Source of the DNA: Noviherbaspirillum aerium
GTDB lineage: Bacteria; Pseudomonadota; Gammaproteobacteria; Burkholderiales; Burkholderiaceae_D
NCBI RefSeq assembly: GCF_008929045.1
Contig: NZ_VFAH01000011.1
Span: 62,001 to 126,000 of the forward strand
DNA length: 64,000 nt
Reading direction: 5' to 3'
Shown here piece after piece: positions 37,341 to 46,519 of this stretch; position 1 is the first letter of the stretch; every line of letters starts with the position of its first letter. The position numbers and the translations under genes were made by a program. The notes beneath the pieces are model-generated. The model did no database searches, was not told the origin of the DNA, and saw only the letters and a program-made list of their open reading frames with translations.

Positions 37341-38534
37341 ATGCTTGACGCAGTTCTTCATTTCTTGTCAAACGGTCTCGCTTCTGCGAGCGGCTGGGAG
37401 ATCGTGGGAATCACGCTGATCCTGACGCATATCACGATTGCGGCTGTCACTATCTATCTTCATCGTTGCCAGGCACATCGCGCGCTGGAGCTGCATGCGA
37501 TTCCGAGCCACTTTTTCCGCTTCTGGCTATGGTTGACCACAGGTATGGTGACCAAGGAATGGGCAGCTATTCATCGCAAGCATCATGCAAAATGCGAAAC
37601 CGAGGAAGATCCGCACAGCCCGGTCACACGCGGTATCAAGAAAGTACTGCTGGAAGGCGCCGAGCTTTACCGCGCCGAGTCCAAGAACCGCGAGACCATG
37701 GACAAGTATGGTCATGGCACCCCGGATGACTGGATCGAACGCAATCTTTACAGCAAATACTCCTGGCAGGGTGTAGGCCTGATGCTCGTCATTGACGTTG
37801 TTCTGTTCGGTGTCGTCGGCCTGAGTGTCTGGGCGGTACAGATGCTGTGGATCCCCATTACAGCGGCCGGCATCATCAATGGCATTGGTCACTACTGGGG
37901 CTACCGCAATTATGAATGTTCGGACGCGGCTACCAACATCTTCCCGCTTGGCATTCTGATTGGCGGCGAAGAGCTGCACAACAACCACCATACGTTTGGC
38001 ACGTCCGCCAAGCTGTCGTCCAAATGGTACGAGTTCGATATCGGCTGGATGTACATTCGCATACTGGAAACTCTCGGCCTGGCAAAGGTGAAGAAGGTTG
38101 CTCCCGCACCCAAGTTCAATCCCGAGAAGAGAGTGGCCGACTTTGACACGCTGCAATCCGTGATCTCCAACCGCTACGACGTGATGGCCAAGTACGCAAA
38201 ATCGGTCAAGCGCGCATGGCGTGATGAAATGGAGCATCTGGCAGGCAAGGCAAAGCTTGAGTCCAAGTTTCTGAAGTCATCCAAGAAACTGCTCCAGCGC
38301 GAGCCGGCGAAGCTGGAAGCGCCTCAGCAGCAGCAGTTGAGTGAGCTATTTGCGCATAGCAAGGCGTTGCAAACGATGCATGAAATGCGCGTAGAGCTTG
38401 CTGCCATCTGGGAGCGTTCCAATTCAAGCCGCGAACAGTTGCTCCATCAACTGCAGGATTGGTGTGCCAGGGCGGAAGCGTCCGGCATTCGGGCGCTGCA
38501 GGATTTCTCGATGCGTCTTCGCAGCTATGTATAA
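37341..38534 (+). CDS. Acyl-CoA/acyl-lipid delta-9 desaturase-like fatty acid desaturase
   Basis: 397 residues. Four membrane segments and the three His boxes are visible: HRCQAHRAL (~42-50), HRKHHAKCE (~76-84) and HNNHHTFG (~214-221). It introduces a double bond into fatty acyl chains using oxygen and a di-iron centre. The C-terminal ~130 residues form a soluble helical extension rich in Lys/Gln, unusual in length for the family. The family label is secure, the regiospecificity is inferred. Confidence 0.9.
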   Translation: MLDAVLHFLSNGLASASGWEIVGITLILTHITIAAVTIYLHRCQAHRALELHAIPSHFFRFWLWLTTGMVTKEWAAIHRKHHAKCETEEDPHSPVTRGIKKVLLEGAELYRAESKNRETMDKYGHGTPDDWIERNLYSKYSWQGVGLMLVIDVVLFGVVGLSVWAVQMLWIPITAAGIINGIGHYWGYRNYECSDAATNIFPLGILIGGEELHNNHHTFGTSAKLSSKWYEFDIGWMYIRILETLGLAKVKKVAPAPKFNPEKRVADFDTLQSVISNRYDVMAKYAKSVKRAWRDEMEHLAGKAKLESKFLKSSKKLLQREPAKLEAPQQQQLSELFAHSKALQTMHEMRVELAAIWERSNSSREQLLHQLQDWCARAEASGIRALQDFSMRLRSYV

Positions 38535-38590
38535 GGTGAATACCGGCTGCTCAGGCATCGGCATGTTACGAGCCTGAGAGTTGGGACAAT

Positions 38591-38622
38591 AAAAAACGCG
38601 GCCACAATGGCCGCGTTTTTTT
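38591..38622 (+). terminator. Intrinsic terminator of the desaturase gene
   Basis: Stem AAAAACGCGGCCA / TGGCCGCGTTTTT with a short CAA loop and a T run. It lies 57 bases after the stop. Confidence 0.9.
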
Positions 38623-38947
38623 GCCCCTGCATCGTTGATGCGCAGATGTTTATAGACGTTTGCGTGAGCGGGAAGGCTGGGAAATGGTGTATTAAACGGC
38701 ATTGCGAACGGGATGGGCGGTCCTTCACTGCAGTGTTGTTTGTCGCCTGCGTGGCCGGTAAACACCAGTCGCCTATTGTCTCGCGCAGAGTCCCGGCGCA
38801 ATCTAATCTCCCCATGCATCCTTGCAAGCCGCCCCAAGCGTCCGCACCTGCCCGCGCAAGCATGGTGGAAATAACAATAGTCGAAGGACAGTGGTGCAGT
38901 AGGGCGGAAGTAACAGGAGAGGCAGGAGCAGGAGCAGATCAGAAATG
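38623..38947. other. Spacer between two convergent transcription units
   Basis: About 325 bases between the desaturase terminator and the ribosomal protein terminator. Short frames on both strands lack ribosome sites; nothing recognisable was seen. Confidence 0.5.
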
Positions 38948-38976
38948 AAAAAAGCCGTTCGATGAACGGCTTTTTG
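38948..38976 (-). terminator. Intrinsic terminator of rpmB-rpmG
   Basis: Stem AAAAAGCCGTTC / GAACGGCTTTTT with loop GAT; on the minus strand it is followed by a T run. It lies 22 bases past the rpmG stop. Confidence 0.9.
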
Positions 38977-38997
38977 ATTCATACGCTGAAAACCAGA

Positions 38998-39165
38998 TTA
39001 CTTGATCTTGGTTTCTTTGTATTCCACATGCTTGCGTGCCTTGGGGTCGAATTTCATGATCGACATTTTTTCCGGCATGGTGCGCTTGTTTTTTGTGGTG
39101 GTGTAGAAGTGGCCGGTTCCAGCAGTGGATTCCAGCTTGATTTTGTCACGGTTAGATTTTGCCAT
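38998..39165 (-). CDS. rpmG: 50S ribosomal protein L33
   Basis: 55 residues, beginning [20 protein letters not shown] and ending in [10 protein letters not shown]. It is part of the large ribosomal subunit. It has no cysteine, so it is the zinc-independent (C-minus) form. AGGAAA precedes the ATG at 39165. It is cotranscribed with rpmB, 23 bases upstream, the standard bacterial pair. Confidence 0.96.
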   Translation of the reverse strand: MAKSNRDKIKLESTAGTGHFYTTTKNKRTMPEKMSIMKFDPKARKHVEYKETKIK

Positions 39166-39188
39166 GATAGTTTCCTAGTAATGTCCGC

Positions 39189-39425
39189 TTAGACTTTTTC
39201 GCCGCGTGCGCGCAGATCGGTCAGCACGGCATCGATGCCGATCTTGTCGATGATGCGCAGACCTGCATTGGAGAGGCGAAGCGAAACCCAGCGGTTTTCG
39301 GATTCAACAAAGAAGCGGCGGCGCTGCAGGTTCGGCAGGAAGCGACGCTTGGTTTTGTTGTTAGCATGGGAAACGTTGTTGCCGACCATCGGCCCTTTCC
39401 CGGTGACTTGGCAAACACGTGCCAT
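39189..39425 (-). CDS. rpmB: 50S ribosomal protein L28
   Basis: 78 residues, beginning [20 protein letters not shown]. It is part of the large ribosomal subunit. The start is fixed by AAGGAG nine bases upstream. It is the first gene of the rpmB-rpmG operon. It lacks the four-cysteine zinc set, in line with the C-minus L33 next door. Confidence 0.97.
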   Translation of the reverse strand: MARVCQVTGKGPMVGNNVSHANNKTKRRFLPNLQRRRFFVESENRWVSLRLSNAGLRIIDKIGIDAVLTDLRARGEKV

Positions 39426-39572
39426 GGCTTACTCCTTAAAAGATCCAAATTTGGAAAAACGAGAGTATATCCAAAAATATCTTCTTTTTCAATGACTTGC
39501 GAAAATTAACTGTGTCTTCGTATTTTAAGTTTATTTAACATTTTCCGTGTTTCAATCTTGTTATTTCACTTG

Positions 39573-40247
39573 TCAGATTTCCCCATGCTCCGCAAAGGAG
39601 TACACCTGGCTCCCCGCGACAACGAAATGGTCAAGCAGACGGACATCCACCAGTCCCAGTGCCTGCTTCAGGGTTTGCGTCAGCGCGCGGTCCGCATGGC
39701 TTGGTTCCGGTGTGCCGGATGGGTGGTTGTGCGAAACGATGATCGCAGCGGCGTTATGGGCAAGGGCAGCCTTGACGACCTCACGCGGATAGACACTGGC
39801 TTGCGTCAAGCTGCCTCTGAACAGTTCCTCGGCGTGGATCAGGCGATTCTTCACATCGAGGTATAAAACAGCAAAGGATTCATAAGGCTTCTTTGACAGC
39901 GTCAACTGCAAGTACTGCTTTACGGCCTGCGGTGATGCGAAAGCTTCTCCCTCCTTCAATTGTTCGCCAATGGCTCGGCGTGCCAGTTCCATGACAGCCT
40001 GCAATTGCGCATATTTGGCAGGGCCAAGTCCATTGACAATCGAGAATTCATTCAACGAAGCAGTAAACATCGCATGCAGGGAGCCAAAATGGGTGAGCAT
40101 TTCGCGCCCCAGGTCGACCGCGCTTTTGCCGCTGACGCCTACACGCAGAAAGACCGCAAGCAATTCTGCATCCGATAACTGCTGCGGCCCATGCCGAATC
40201 AGCCGTTCACGCGGACGCTGTTCTTCGGGCCAGTGATTGATTGCCAT
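39573..40247 (-). CDS. radC: RadC family JAB-domain protein
   Basis: 224 residues from the ATG at 40247; a 13-residue longer frame is possible. An N-terminal helix-hairpin-helix (VNGLGPAKYAQLQAVMEL) precedes the MPN/JAMM domain with the metal motif SHNHPSGTPEPSHAD near 170-184. The name is historical; the family's enzymatic role is unproven. It lies 147 bases beyond rpmB on the same strand and so is transcribed toward rpmB. The ribosome site is unclear. Confidence 0.93.
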   Translation of the reverse strand: MAINHWPEEQRPRERLIRHGPQQLSDAELLAVFLRVGVSGKSAVDLGREMLTHFGSLHAMFTASLNEFSIVNGLGPAKYAQLQAVMELARRAIGEQLKEGEAFASPQAVKQYLQLTLSKKPYESFAVLYLDVKNRLIHAEELFRGSLTQASVYPREVVKAALAHNAAAIIVSHNHPSGTPEPSHADRALTQTLKQALGLVDVRLLDHFVVAGSQVYSFAEHGEI

Positions 40248-40425
40248 GGTTTCGTATTCGATGCTCTTGTTATCGCGAAGCGGCAATTATAGGGATTAAG
40301 GTTTATTAAATTGCAACTATTTTCAAGGCTGTTGCGTGACTAGAACCGTTTAGGCCGCAGGAGTCTACGGAGTTAAAGAGCATCGTCGCTTACAATAATG
40401 TCTTGTCACCTGATTCCGAGTTCAC

Positions 40426-40881
40426 ATGCAAAGCCCTGTCACGCCAGTCGTTACCGAATCTGCCTATCTGACCCTGCACTACCGTCTGGCAGCAATGGAT
40501 GGTACTAACATCGTTAGTACTTTCGAAGAGAAGCCAGCAACCCTGCAACTTGGTACTGGTCAGCTCGCGCCATTTCTTGAAGCCTGCCTGATCGGCCTTC
40601 CCGAAGGCACGCATCATACGTTCGAACTGACGCCGGAAAAGGCTTTTGGTCCACGCAATCCCGACCTGGTCCAGCACGTGTCTCGAGCCACGCTGACCGA
40701 GAATTCCAACTTCGGTGAAGAGTATGCCGTTGGAGACCTGGTGGAATTTTCCGCTCCCAGCGGAGGACGCTTCGCGGGTGTCTTGCGATCAATCGATGAT
40801 GAAAGCGCCTTGTTCGATTTCAACCATCCGCTCGCCGGTCAGTCGGTAAAATTCGAAGTCAAGATCATTGGCATTCTTTAA
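40426..40881 (+). CDS. fkpB: FKBP-type peptidyl-prolyl cis-trans isomerase, SlpA/FkpB type
   Basis: 151 residues. FKBP core sequences are visible: [20 protein letters not shown], the active-site [22 protein letters not shown], and an inserted IF domain (VSRATLTEN...GDLVEF). SlpA-type enzymes act as cytoplasmic folding helpers. It is followed by ispH 65 bases later, the same order as in enterobacteria, so they are probably one operon. Confidence 0.93.
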   Translation: MQSPVTPVVTESAYLTLHYRLAAMDGTNIVSTFEEKPATLQLGTGQLAPFLEACLIGLPEGTHHTFELTPEKAFGPRNPDLVQHVSRATLTENSNFGEEYAVGDLVEFSAPSGGRFAGVLRSIDDESALFDFNHPLAGQSVKFEVKIIGIL

Positions 40882-40946
40882 GCCTCAAACCGCCCCGGAT
40901 ACAGATAACTCGGACCTTTGGTCCTGGAGCATGCAAAGTTAGGAAA

Positions 40947-41885
40947 ATGGATAAGGAAATCTTGCTTGCACAGCCGCGCGGATTCTGCGCAGGCGTCGAT
41001 CGTGCGATCGACATCGTTGAACGCGCGCTGGAGGAGTTCGGAGCGCCAATTTATGTTCGGCATGAGATCGTGCACAACGCGTATGTGGTGGATGATCTGC
41101 GCCGCAAGGGTGCGATTTTCATTGAGGAGCTTGCCTCAGTCCCCGCAGGCAATACCGTCATCTTTTCCGCGCACGGCGTATCCAAGGCCGTGCAGGCCGA
41201 GGCAGCGGAGCGCGGACTGCGCATATTTGACGCCACCTGTCCGCTCGTTACCAAAGTCCATGTCGAAGTCGCCAAAATGCGCAGGGAAGGGCGGGAAATC
41301 ATCATGATCGGTCATGACGGCCACCCCGAAGTCGAAGGCACGATGGGACAGGCGGACGAAGGCATGCATCTGGTGGAAACCGTTGCCGATGTCGAGGCGC
41401 TGCAGGTGCGCAATCCCGACATGCTGGCTTATGTCTCGCAGACGACGCTGTCGGTCGATGATACGGCGGATATCATTGCAGCCATAAAACGCAAGTTCCC
41501 CCTGATTGCGGAGCCCAAGAAAGGCGACATCTGCTATGCGACGACCAATCGCCAGGAAGCGGTCAAGTTCATGGCTCCCCAGGTCGATGTCGTTATCGTG
41601 GTAGGCAGTCCAAACAGTTCGAACTCAAACCGCCTGCGCGAAGTGGCGCAGAAAAAGGGCGCAGTTGCCTACATGGTGGACAATGCCGGGCAGATCGATC
41701 CCGCATGGCTCGAGGGCGCAAGCCGTATCGGTGTCACCGCTGGCGCTTCCGCCCCGGAGGTGCTCGTAGACGCCGTCATCGATCGTCTCAAGGCGCTTGG
41801 TGCCCGGAGCGTGAGGGCGCTGCCGGGAGTAGAGGAAAACGTTACTTTCCCATTGCCCAAAGGCTTGGCGGCGGTACGGCCGTAA
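40947..41885 (+). CDS. ispH: 4-hydroxy-3-methylbut-2-enyl diphosphate reductase
   Basis: 312 residues. It makes IPP and DMAPP in the last step of the MEP isoprenoid pathway. The [4Fe-4S] cysteines are seen in [11 protein letters not shown] (Cys 13), [11 protein letters not shown] (near 97) and CYATTNRQ (near 197). PNSSNSNRL near 226 binds the substrate diphosphate. It follows fkpB and precedes a hairpin terminator. Confidence 0.97.
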   Translation: MDKEILLAQPRGFCAGVDRAIDIVERALEEFGAPIYVRHEIVHNAYVVDDLRRKGAIFIEELASVPAGNTVIFSAHGVSKAVQAEAAERGLRIFDATCPLVTKVHVEVAKMRREGREIIMIGHDGHPEVEGTMGQADEGMHLVETVADVEALQVRNPDMLAYVSQTTLSVDDTADIIAAIKRKFPLIAEPKKGDICYATTNRQEAVKFMAPQVDVVIVVGSPNSSNSNRLREVAQKKGAVAYMVDNAGQIDPAWLEGASRIGVTAGASAPEVLVDAVIDRLKALGARSVRALPGVEENVTFPLPKGLAAVRP

Positions 41886-41894
41886 GATACAAAA

Positions 41895-41920
41895 AGAAAA
41901 GCCATGCCAGTGGCTTTTCT
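41895..41920 (+). terminator. Hairpin after ispH, probable terminator
   Basis: Perfect stem AGAAAAGCCA / TGGCTTTTCT with a 6-base loop, 10 bases past the stop. There is no long T run after the stem, so efficiency is uncertain. Confidence 0.6.
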
Positions 41921-42085
41921 CCAAAAGCGTCCGGAATTTAATTCAGACGACCCACTTTTTTTCCATCGATTGTTTTCTACTTTCCTCGTTATTATTGCAG
42001 CCTGCGAGGATAGCAAGATGCAACTTGCCAAAAGCGACACGCCTGCCGTTTTTCCGGCACTCTTCTAGCCTTCGTGTTCTTGAAA

Positions 42086-42116
42086 ATATCCAAAAACTCT
42101 CCGTGTTTTTGGATAT
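42086..42116. repeat. 12-bp perfect inverted repeat (hairpin)
   Basis: ATATCCAAAAAC / GTTTTTGGATAT with a 7-base loop. It is not followed by a T run. It lies about 180 bases upstream of the proposed liv promoter, so it could be an operator or the end of another transcript. Confidence 0.5.
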
Positions 42117-42272
42117 AACGTAAACATTCTTGTACGTTCCAAGCGGTACTCTGGCATTGAGGCAGTGCCGTGTTACCGATGACGGCGGCAAGGCTTTGGA
42201 AGTTAGTAGAAGAAAGAGTCTATTTCTCGACCTGATGTCGCTAAATATAAACATTCAGGCATGATGAGAACA

Positions 42273-42300
42273 TTTCTTTCTGGAACATGTTGGGTATAAT
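42273..42300 (+). promoter_or_regulatory. Probable promoter of the liv leader
   Basis: TATAAT at 42295-42300 is a perfect -10 box; the -35 region (TTTCTT around 42273-42278) is weak, which suggests activator dependence. Confidence 0.5.
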
Positions 42301-42380
42301 GCCGCCCGATTCGGGTGGACTCACTAAGCTGCATACAACTAAAAAAGTTATTACCAGAGACAGGAACAGGAGACGCGACC

Positions 42381-42437
42381 ATGCAAAAGACTTACGCCCC
42401 GGCCACTCGCAAGAACGCGGCATGCCTTATTCGATAA
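42381..42437 (+). CDS. 18-residue leader peptide ORF ahead of livHMGF
   Basis: The peptide reads MQKTYAPATRKNAACLIR and starts with ATG behind ACAGGAGACGCGACC, a strong ribosome site. It ends 17 bases before an intrinsic terminator hairpin. Leu and Ile codons are the 16th and 17th. This layout matches a transcription-attenuation leader, though the peptide lacks a run of branched-chain codons; it could also be a by-product of a small RNA. Confidence 0.5.
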   Translation: MQKTYAPATRKNAACLIR

Positions 42438-42454
42438 GCATCGAGGATATCGAG

Positions 42455-42490
42455 CGGCACCCTAGAGGATCTCATCCGGGTGCCGTTTTT
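42455..42490 (+). terminator. Intrinsic terminator in the liv leader (candidate attenuator)
   Basis: Stem CGGCACCC / GGGTGCCG with a 15-base loop and TTTTT after it. A smaller hairpin TCGAT-AAGC-ATCGA at 42431-42444 overlaps the leader stop codon. It stands 90 bases before the livH start. Confidence 0.75.
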
Positions 42491-42580
42491 GTTATCTGCA
42501 AGGCTATGCCGTATCGCACAGAAATATGGCAGTGATGTTGTAAAACGATTTGAACGTTCCTTATAGAGAGTAGGCAAACT

Positions 42581-43510
42581 ATGGATACCTTTATCCAACA
42601 AATCATCAATGGACTGGTGCTGGGCAGTATGTATGCGCTGGTCGCGCTTGGATACACGATGGTGTACGGCGTTCTCAACCTGATCAACTTCGCCCATGGC
42701 GACGTGCTGATGATCGGGGCGATGGTCGGCATAACGATTCTCAAAATCGTGCAGTCGGTCGCACCCGATCTGCCGGGCATCGTCAAACTGGGCATTGCGA
42801 TCATCGGCGCGATTCCCGTTTGCATACTCGTAAACGTGATCATTGAGCGGGTAGCTTACCGGCGCCTGCGTAATGCTCCGCGCCTGGCTCCGCTGATCAC
42901 CGCCATCGGGGTGTCCATCCTGCTGCAAACCTTTGCAATGATGATCTGGGGCCGCAATCCGATCCCGTTCCCGCAGGTCATGCCGGCTGATCCGTTCAAT
43001 CTCGGCGGCGCACTGATTTCTCCGACGCAGGTCATGCTGCTGGTGCTGGCAACAGTCGCCATGCTTGCCCTGGTGCTTCTGGTCGAACGTACCCGGATGG
43101 GCCGCGCGATGCGGGCTACCGCGGAAAATCCGCGTGTCGCCGGCCTGATGGGAGTGGACTCCAACAAGGTCATCGTCATGACGTTTGCCATCGGTGCTGC
43201 GCTGGCCGCAGTGGCTGGCGTGATGTGGGGTGCCAATTACGCCTCGGCGCAGTTCGCGATGGGTTTCGTTCCCGGTTTGAAGGCATTCTCGGCTGCGGTT
43301 CTGGGCGGTATCGGCAATATCTATGGCGCGATGGTGGGCGGCATCCTGCTTGGCATCATCGAAAGTCTCGGCGCCGGTTATATCGGTGACCTGACCGGCG
43401 GTTTCCTCGGCAGCCACTACCAGGACATCTTTGCATTCGTCGTGCTTATCATCGTACTTACACTGCGTCCGTCCGGCATCATGGGTGAACGCGTTGCGGA
43501 TCGTGCCTAA
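42581..43510 (+). CDS. livH: Branched-chain amino acid ABC transporter permease LivH
   Basis: 309 residues, about eight membrane segments. The N-terminus (FIQQIINGLVLGSMYALVAL) and the YGVLNLINFAHGDVLMIGA motif are diagnostic of LivH. EAA-like loop RTRMGRAMRATAENPRVAGL lies near 170-189. It forms the membrane channel with LivM. Gene order livH-livM-livG-livF with short gaps shows one operon. No binding protein is encoded in this operon, so it must pair with a gene elsewhere. Confidence 0.94.
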   Translation: MDTFIQQIINGLVLGSMYALVALGYTMVYGVLNLINFAHGDVLMIGAMVGITILKIVQSVAPDLPGIVKLGIAIIGAIPVCILVNVIIERVAYRRLRNAPRLAPLITAIGVSILLQTFAMMIWGRNPIPFPQVMPADPFNLGGALISPTQVMLLVLATVAMLALVLLVERTRMGRAMRATAENPRVAGLMGVDSNKVIVMTFAIGAALAAVAGVMWGANYASAQFAMGFVPGLKAFSAAVLGGIGNIYGAMVGGILLGIIESLGAGYIGDLTGGFLGSHYQDIFAFVVLIIVLTLRPSGIMGERVADRA

Positions 43511-43527
43511 GCGTAAAGGAGAGATTC

Positions 43528-44748
43528 ATGTCGACACTATTTGACGTTAAACACAATCCCCGCAAGGCGTACACCAGCTTTGCCATCCTCGGCATCGTAC
43601 TGCTCGCCTTCCCGTTCATTGCATCGAACTTCGGCAACTCCTGGGTCCGCATCATGGACCTGGCGCTGCTCTATATCATGCTGGCGCTCGGCCTGAATAT
43701 CGTGGTCGGCATGGCCGGCCTGCTCGATCTCGGCTATATCGCGTTCTACGCGCTGGGCGCCTACATGACAGGTCTGCTGGCATCGCCCCAGTTTGCAAGC
43801 GTGCTGGAGTCCTTCGTCAACAACTATCCGGCGGTTGGGGAGGCGCTTCGATGGATAGTCGGCGAGGAAGCGGCGCAAAACGGCATTCACCTGTCGGTAT
43901 GGCTGATCGTGCCAATGGGTGCGGCACTGGCGGCCGTGTTCGGTGCATTGCTGGGCGCGCCGACGCTGAAGCTGCGCGGCGATTACCTGGCCATCGTGAC
44001 ACTGGGCTTCGGCGAGATCATCCGCATTTTCATGAACAACCTGAATGCCCCGGTGAACATCACCAATGGTCCGCAAGGCATCAACATGATCGATCCGATC
44101 CGCATCTTCGGCGTGTCGCTGGCGGGCGAACCGGGTTCACGCGCTACCGTGTATTTCGGCGAATGGGGCATGCCGTCGGTCAATGCCTACTATTTCCTGT
44201 TCCTGTTCCTTTGCGCGGTCATCATCTTCATTTCGATACGCCTGCAGCATTCGCGCCTCGGCCGTGCCTTCGTGGCCATCCGCGAAGACGAGATCGCCGC
44301 CAAGGCGATGGGCATCAATACTCGCAACGTCAAACTCCTGGCATTCGGCATGGGCGCCTCTTTCGGCGGCGTTGCCGGGGCCATGTTTGCATCCTTCCAA
44401 GGCTTCGTCTCGCCCGAGTCGTTCTCGCTGACCGAATCGATTGCCGTACTGGCGATGGTGGTGCTTGGCGGTATCGGCCATATTCCCGGCGTCGTGCTGG
44501 GAGGCGTCATCCTGGCGGCCTTGCCGGAAGTGCTGCGCCACGTGGTGGAGCCGGTACAGCGCCAGTTGTTCGGCGCCGTGCTGATCGACGCTGAAGTGCT
44601 GCGCCAGCTGCTCTACGGCCTGGCCATGGTCGTCATCATGCTCTACCGTCCGGAAGGCCTGTGGCCGTCGCCGAAGCATGAGGACCGAATGGATGCCAAT
44701 GCGAAAAAACGTCTGGATGAAAAAGAACCTACTGCGCTGGCTGCATAA
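43528..44748 (+). CDS. livM: Branched-chain amino acid ABC transporter permease LivM
   Basis: 406 residues. The central motif LNIVVGMAGLLDLGYIAFYALGAY is typical of LivM. The protein has a soluble insert near 95-120 between membrane segments and a C-terminal hydrophilic tail after LYRPEGLWPS. AAGGAGAG precedes the ATG, 17 bases after livH. It makes the second half of the translocation path. Confidence 0.94.
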   Translation: MSTLFDVKHNPRKAYTSFAILGIVLLAFPFIASNFGNSWVRIMDLALLYIMLALGLNIVVGMAGLLDLGYIAFYALGAYMTGLLASPQFASVLESFVNNYPAVGEALRWIVGEEAAQNGIHLSVWLIVPMGAALAAVFGALLGAPTLKLRGDYLAIVTLGFGEIIRIFMNNLNAPVNITNGPQGINMIDPIRIFGVSLAGEPGSRATVYFGEWGMPSVNAYYFLFLFLCAVIIFISIRLQHSRLGRAFVAIREDEIAAKAMGINTRNVKLLAFGMGASFGGVAGAMFASFQGFVSPESFSLTESIAVLAMVVLGGIGHIPGVVLGGVILAALPEVLRHVVEPVQRQLFGAVLIDAEVLRQLLYGLAMVVIMLYRPEGLWPSPKHEDRMDANAKKRLDEKEPTALAA

Positions 44749-44757
44749 GGAAAAATA

Positions 44758-45528
44758 ATGAGCGAACAAGTCATTCTGAAGATTGCGGGCGTCAACAAGC
44801 GCTTTGGCGGCCTACAGGCACTGTCGGACGTCAGCATCAAGATTCTGAAGGGCCAGATCTATGGCCTGATCGGTCCCAACGGCGCCGGCAAGACCACGTT
44901 CTTCAACGTGATCACAGGTCTGTACCAGGCCGATACCGGCACATTCGAGCTGGACGGCAAGCCTTATTCGCCGTCCGCACCGCACGAAGTGGCGAAGGCC
45001 GGCATTGCGCGGACTTTCCAGAACATCCGTCTGTTCGGCGAGATGTCGGCAGTCGAGAACGTGATGGTGGGGCGCCATGTCCGGACCAAGCAGGGCGTGT
45101 TCGGCGCCGTCTTCCATCATAAGGCCGCACGCGAAGAGGAAGCGGCGATTCGCCAGCGCGCCATGGAGTTGCTGGACTTTGTCGGTATTGCCAAGTTTGC
45201 CCACCGCACTGCGCGGCATCTGTCCTACGGCGATCAGCGCCGTCTCGAGATTGCCCGTGCGCTGGCAACCGATCCGCAATTGCTGGCGCTCGACGAGCCG
45301 GCAGCCGGCATGAATGCCACTGAAAAGCTCGCCCTGCGTGAACTCCTGGTGAAGATCAAGGCGGAAGGCAGGACCATTCTGCTCATCGAGCATGATGTAA
45401 AACTGATGATGGGTCTCTGCGACCGCCTGACGGTGCTCGATTACGGCAAGCCGATTGCGGAAGGCGTGCCGGCCGAGGTGCAAAGCAACCCGGCTGTTAT
45501 CGAGGCGTATTTGGGAGGGGGGCACTAA
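44758..45528 (+). CDS. livG: Branched-chain amino acid ABC transporter ATP-binding protein LivG
   Basis: 256 residues. Walker A GPNGAGKTT is near 39-47, the LivG-type signature LSYGDQRRLEIARAL near 156-170, and Walker B LLALDEPAAGMN next to it. LLIEHDVKLMMGLC supplies the switch His. The stop overlaps the livF start by one base (TAATG). Confidence 0.95.
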   Translation: MSEQVILKIAGVNKRFGGLQALSDVSIKILKGQIYGLIGPNGAGKTTFFNVITGLYQADTGTFELDGKPYSPSAPHEVAKAGIARTFQNIRLFGEMSAVENVMVGRHVRTKQGVFGAVFHHKAAREEEAAIRQRAMELLDFVGIAKFAHRTARHLSYGDQRRLEIARALATDPQLLALDEPAAGMNATEKLALRELLVKIKAEGRTILLIEHDVKLMMGLCDRLTVLDYGKPIAEGVPAEVQSNPAVIEAYLGGGH

Positions 45529-46253
45529 TGAACGAAAACATTCTGAAGGTCAGCGGCCTGAAGATCGCTTATGGCGGTATCCAGGCAGTCAAGGGGATTG
45601 ACCTCGAGGTCAACAAGGGTGAACTGGTCACGCTGATCGGCGCCAATGGTGCAGGCAAGACCACCACGCTCAAGGCCATCACCAACACGCTCCCGGGCTG
45701 CAAGGTTGAAGGCCAGATCCACTATACCGGCCAGCCGATCCAGGGCACGACATCGTTCTCGCTGGTGAAGAAAAATCTGGCGATGGTGCCCGAGGGGCGC
45801 GGCGTGTTCACACGCATGACCATCCTCGAAAACCTTCTCATGGGCGCCTATATCCGCAACGACAAGGCCGCTATCCAGGCTGACATCGACAAGTGGTTCG
45901 GGGTGTTCCCGCGCTTGAAAGAACGTGCCAATCAGCTGGCGGGTACACTGTCCGGCGGCGAGCAGCAGATGCTGGCGATGGCCCGCGCGTTGATGAGTCA
46001 TCCCAAGCTGCTGCTGCTGGACGAACCGTCGATGGGTCTGTCCCCGATCATGGTCGAAAAGATTTTCGAAGTCGTGCGCAATGTGTCTGCGCAGGGTGTG
46101 ACCATTCTGCTCGTCGAACAGAATGCCAAACTCGCGTTGCAGGCTGCGCATCGCGGTTATGTGATGGAATCGGGCCTGATCACCATGAGCGGCAAGGCCA
46201 ATGACATGCTGGATGACCCGAAGGTCAAGGCTGCTTATCTCGGCGAAGGCTGA
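45528..46253 (+). CDS. livF: Branched-chain amino acid ABC transporter ATP-binding protein LivF
   Basis: 241 residues. Walker A GANGAGKTTT is near 38-47, signature LSGGEQQMLAMARALM near 143-158, Walker B LLLLDEPSMGLSP. It is the second ATPase of the importer and the last gene of the operon, followed by a strong terminator. Confidence 0.95.
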   Translation: MNENILKVSGLKIAYGGIQAVKGIDLEVNKGELVTLIGANGAGKTTTLKAITNTLPGCKVEGQIHYTGQPIQGTTSFSLVKKNLAMVPEGRGVFTRMTILENLLMGAYIRNDKAAIQADIDKWFGVFPRLKERANQLAGTLSGGEQQMLAMARALMSHPKLLLLDEPSMGLSPIMVEKIFEVVRNVSAQGVTILLVEQNAKLALQAAHRGYVMESGLITMSGKANDMLDDPKVKAAYLGEG

Positions 46254-46284
46254 TCGCATCCAAACCCTGCAGAAGCTTTCCAAC

Positions 46285-46319
46285 ACCGCCTTGCCGGCAC
46301 CGACGGCAAGGCGGTTTTC
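46285..46319 (+). terminator. Intrinsic terminator of livHMGF
   Basis: 12-bp perfect stem ACCGCCTTGCCG / CGGCAAGGCGGT with a 7-base loop and TTT, 31 bases after livF. Confidence 0.88.
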
Positions 46320-46519
46320 ATTTGTGACTGTGCTTTCGGGCGGCCTGAAACACGGGGCCGCTCGAGCAATGGCATAATTTGCACCAATCGTGATTCAAAT
46401 TGGTCCGGCGCAGCGATGTTTTGCAGAAGCAGGAACGCTTGCAAGTATCGTGCAATCTCCCGTGTCCGATGAAGACCGAATGCAGGATGCAAATACTGTA
46501 CACCCCTTAGGAGACTGAC

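Larger units (their letters stand above)
41921..42380. other. Leader region upstream of livHMGF
   Basis: AT-rich, with no supported protein gene; the ispH-livH gap spans nearly 700 bases. A minus-strand frame at 41943-42254 has no family resemblance. It contains an inverted repeat (42086-42116) and a promoter-like TATAAT (42295-42300). Confidence 0.5.

Noticed and set aside
41943-42254. Minus-strand 103-codon frame between ispH and livH
   Set aside because: No ribosome site, atypical codon use and no recognisable domain; it covers a hairpin and probable regulatory sequence.
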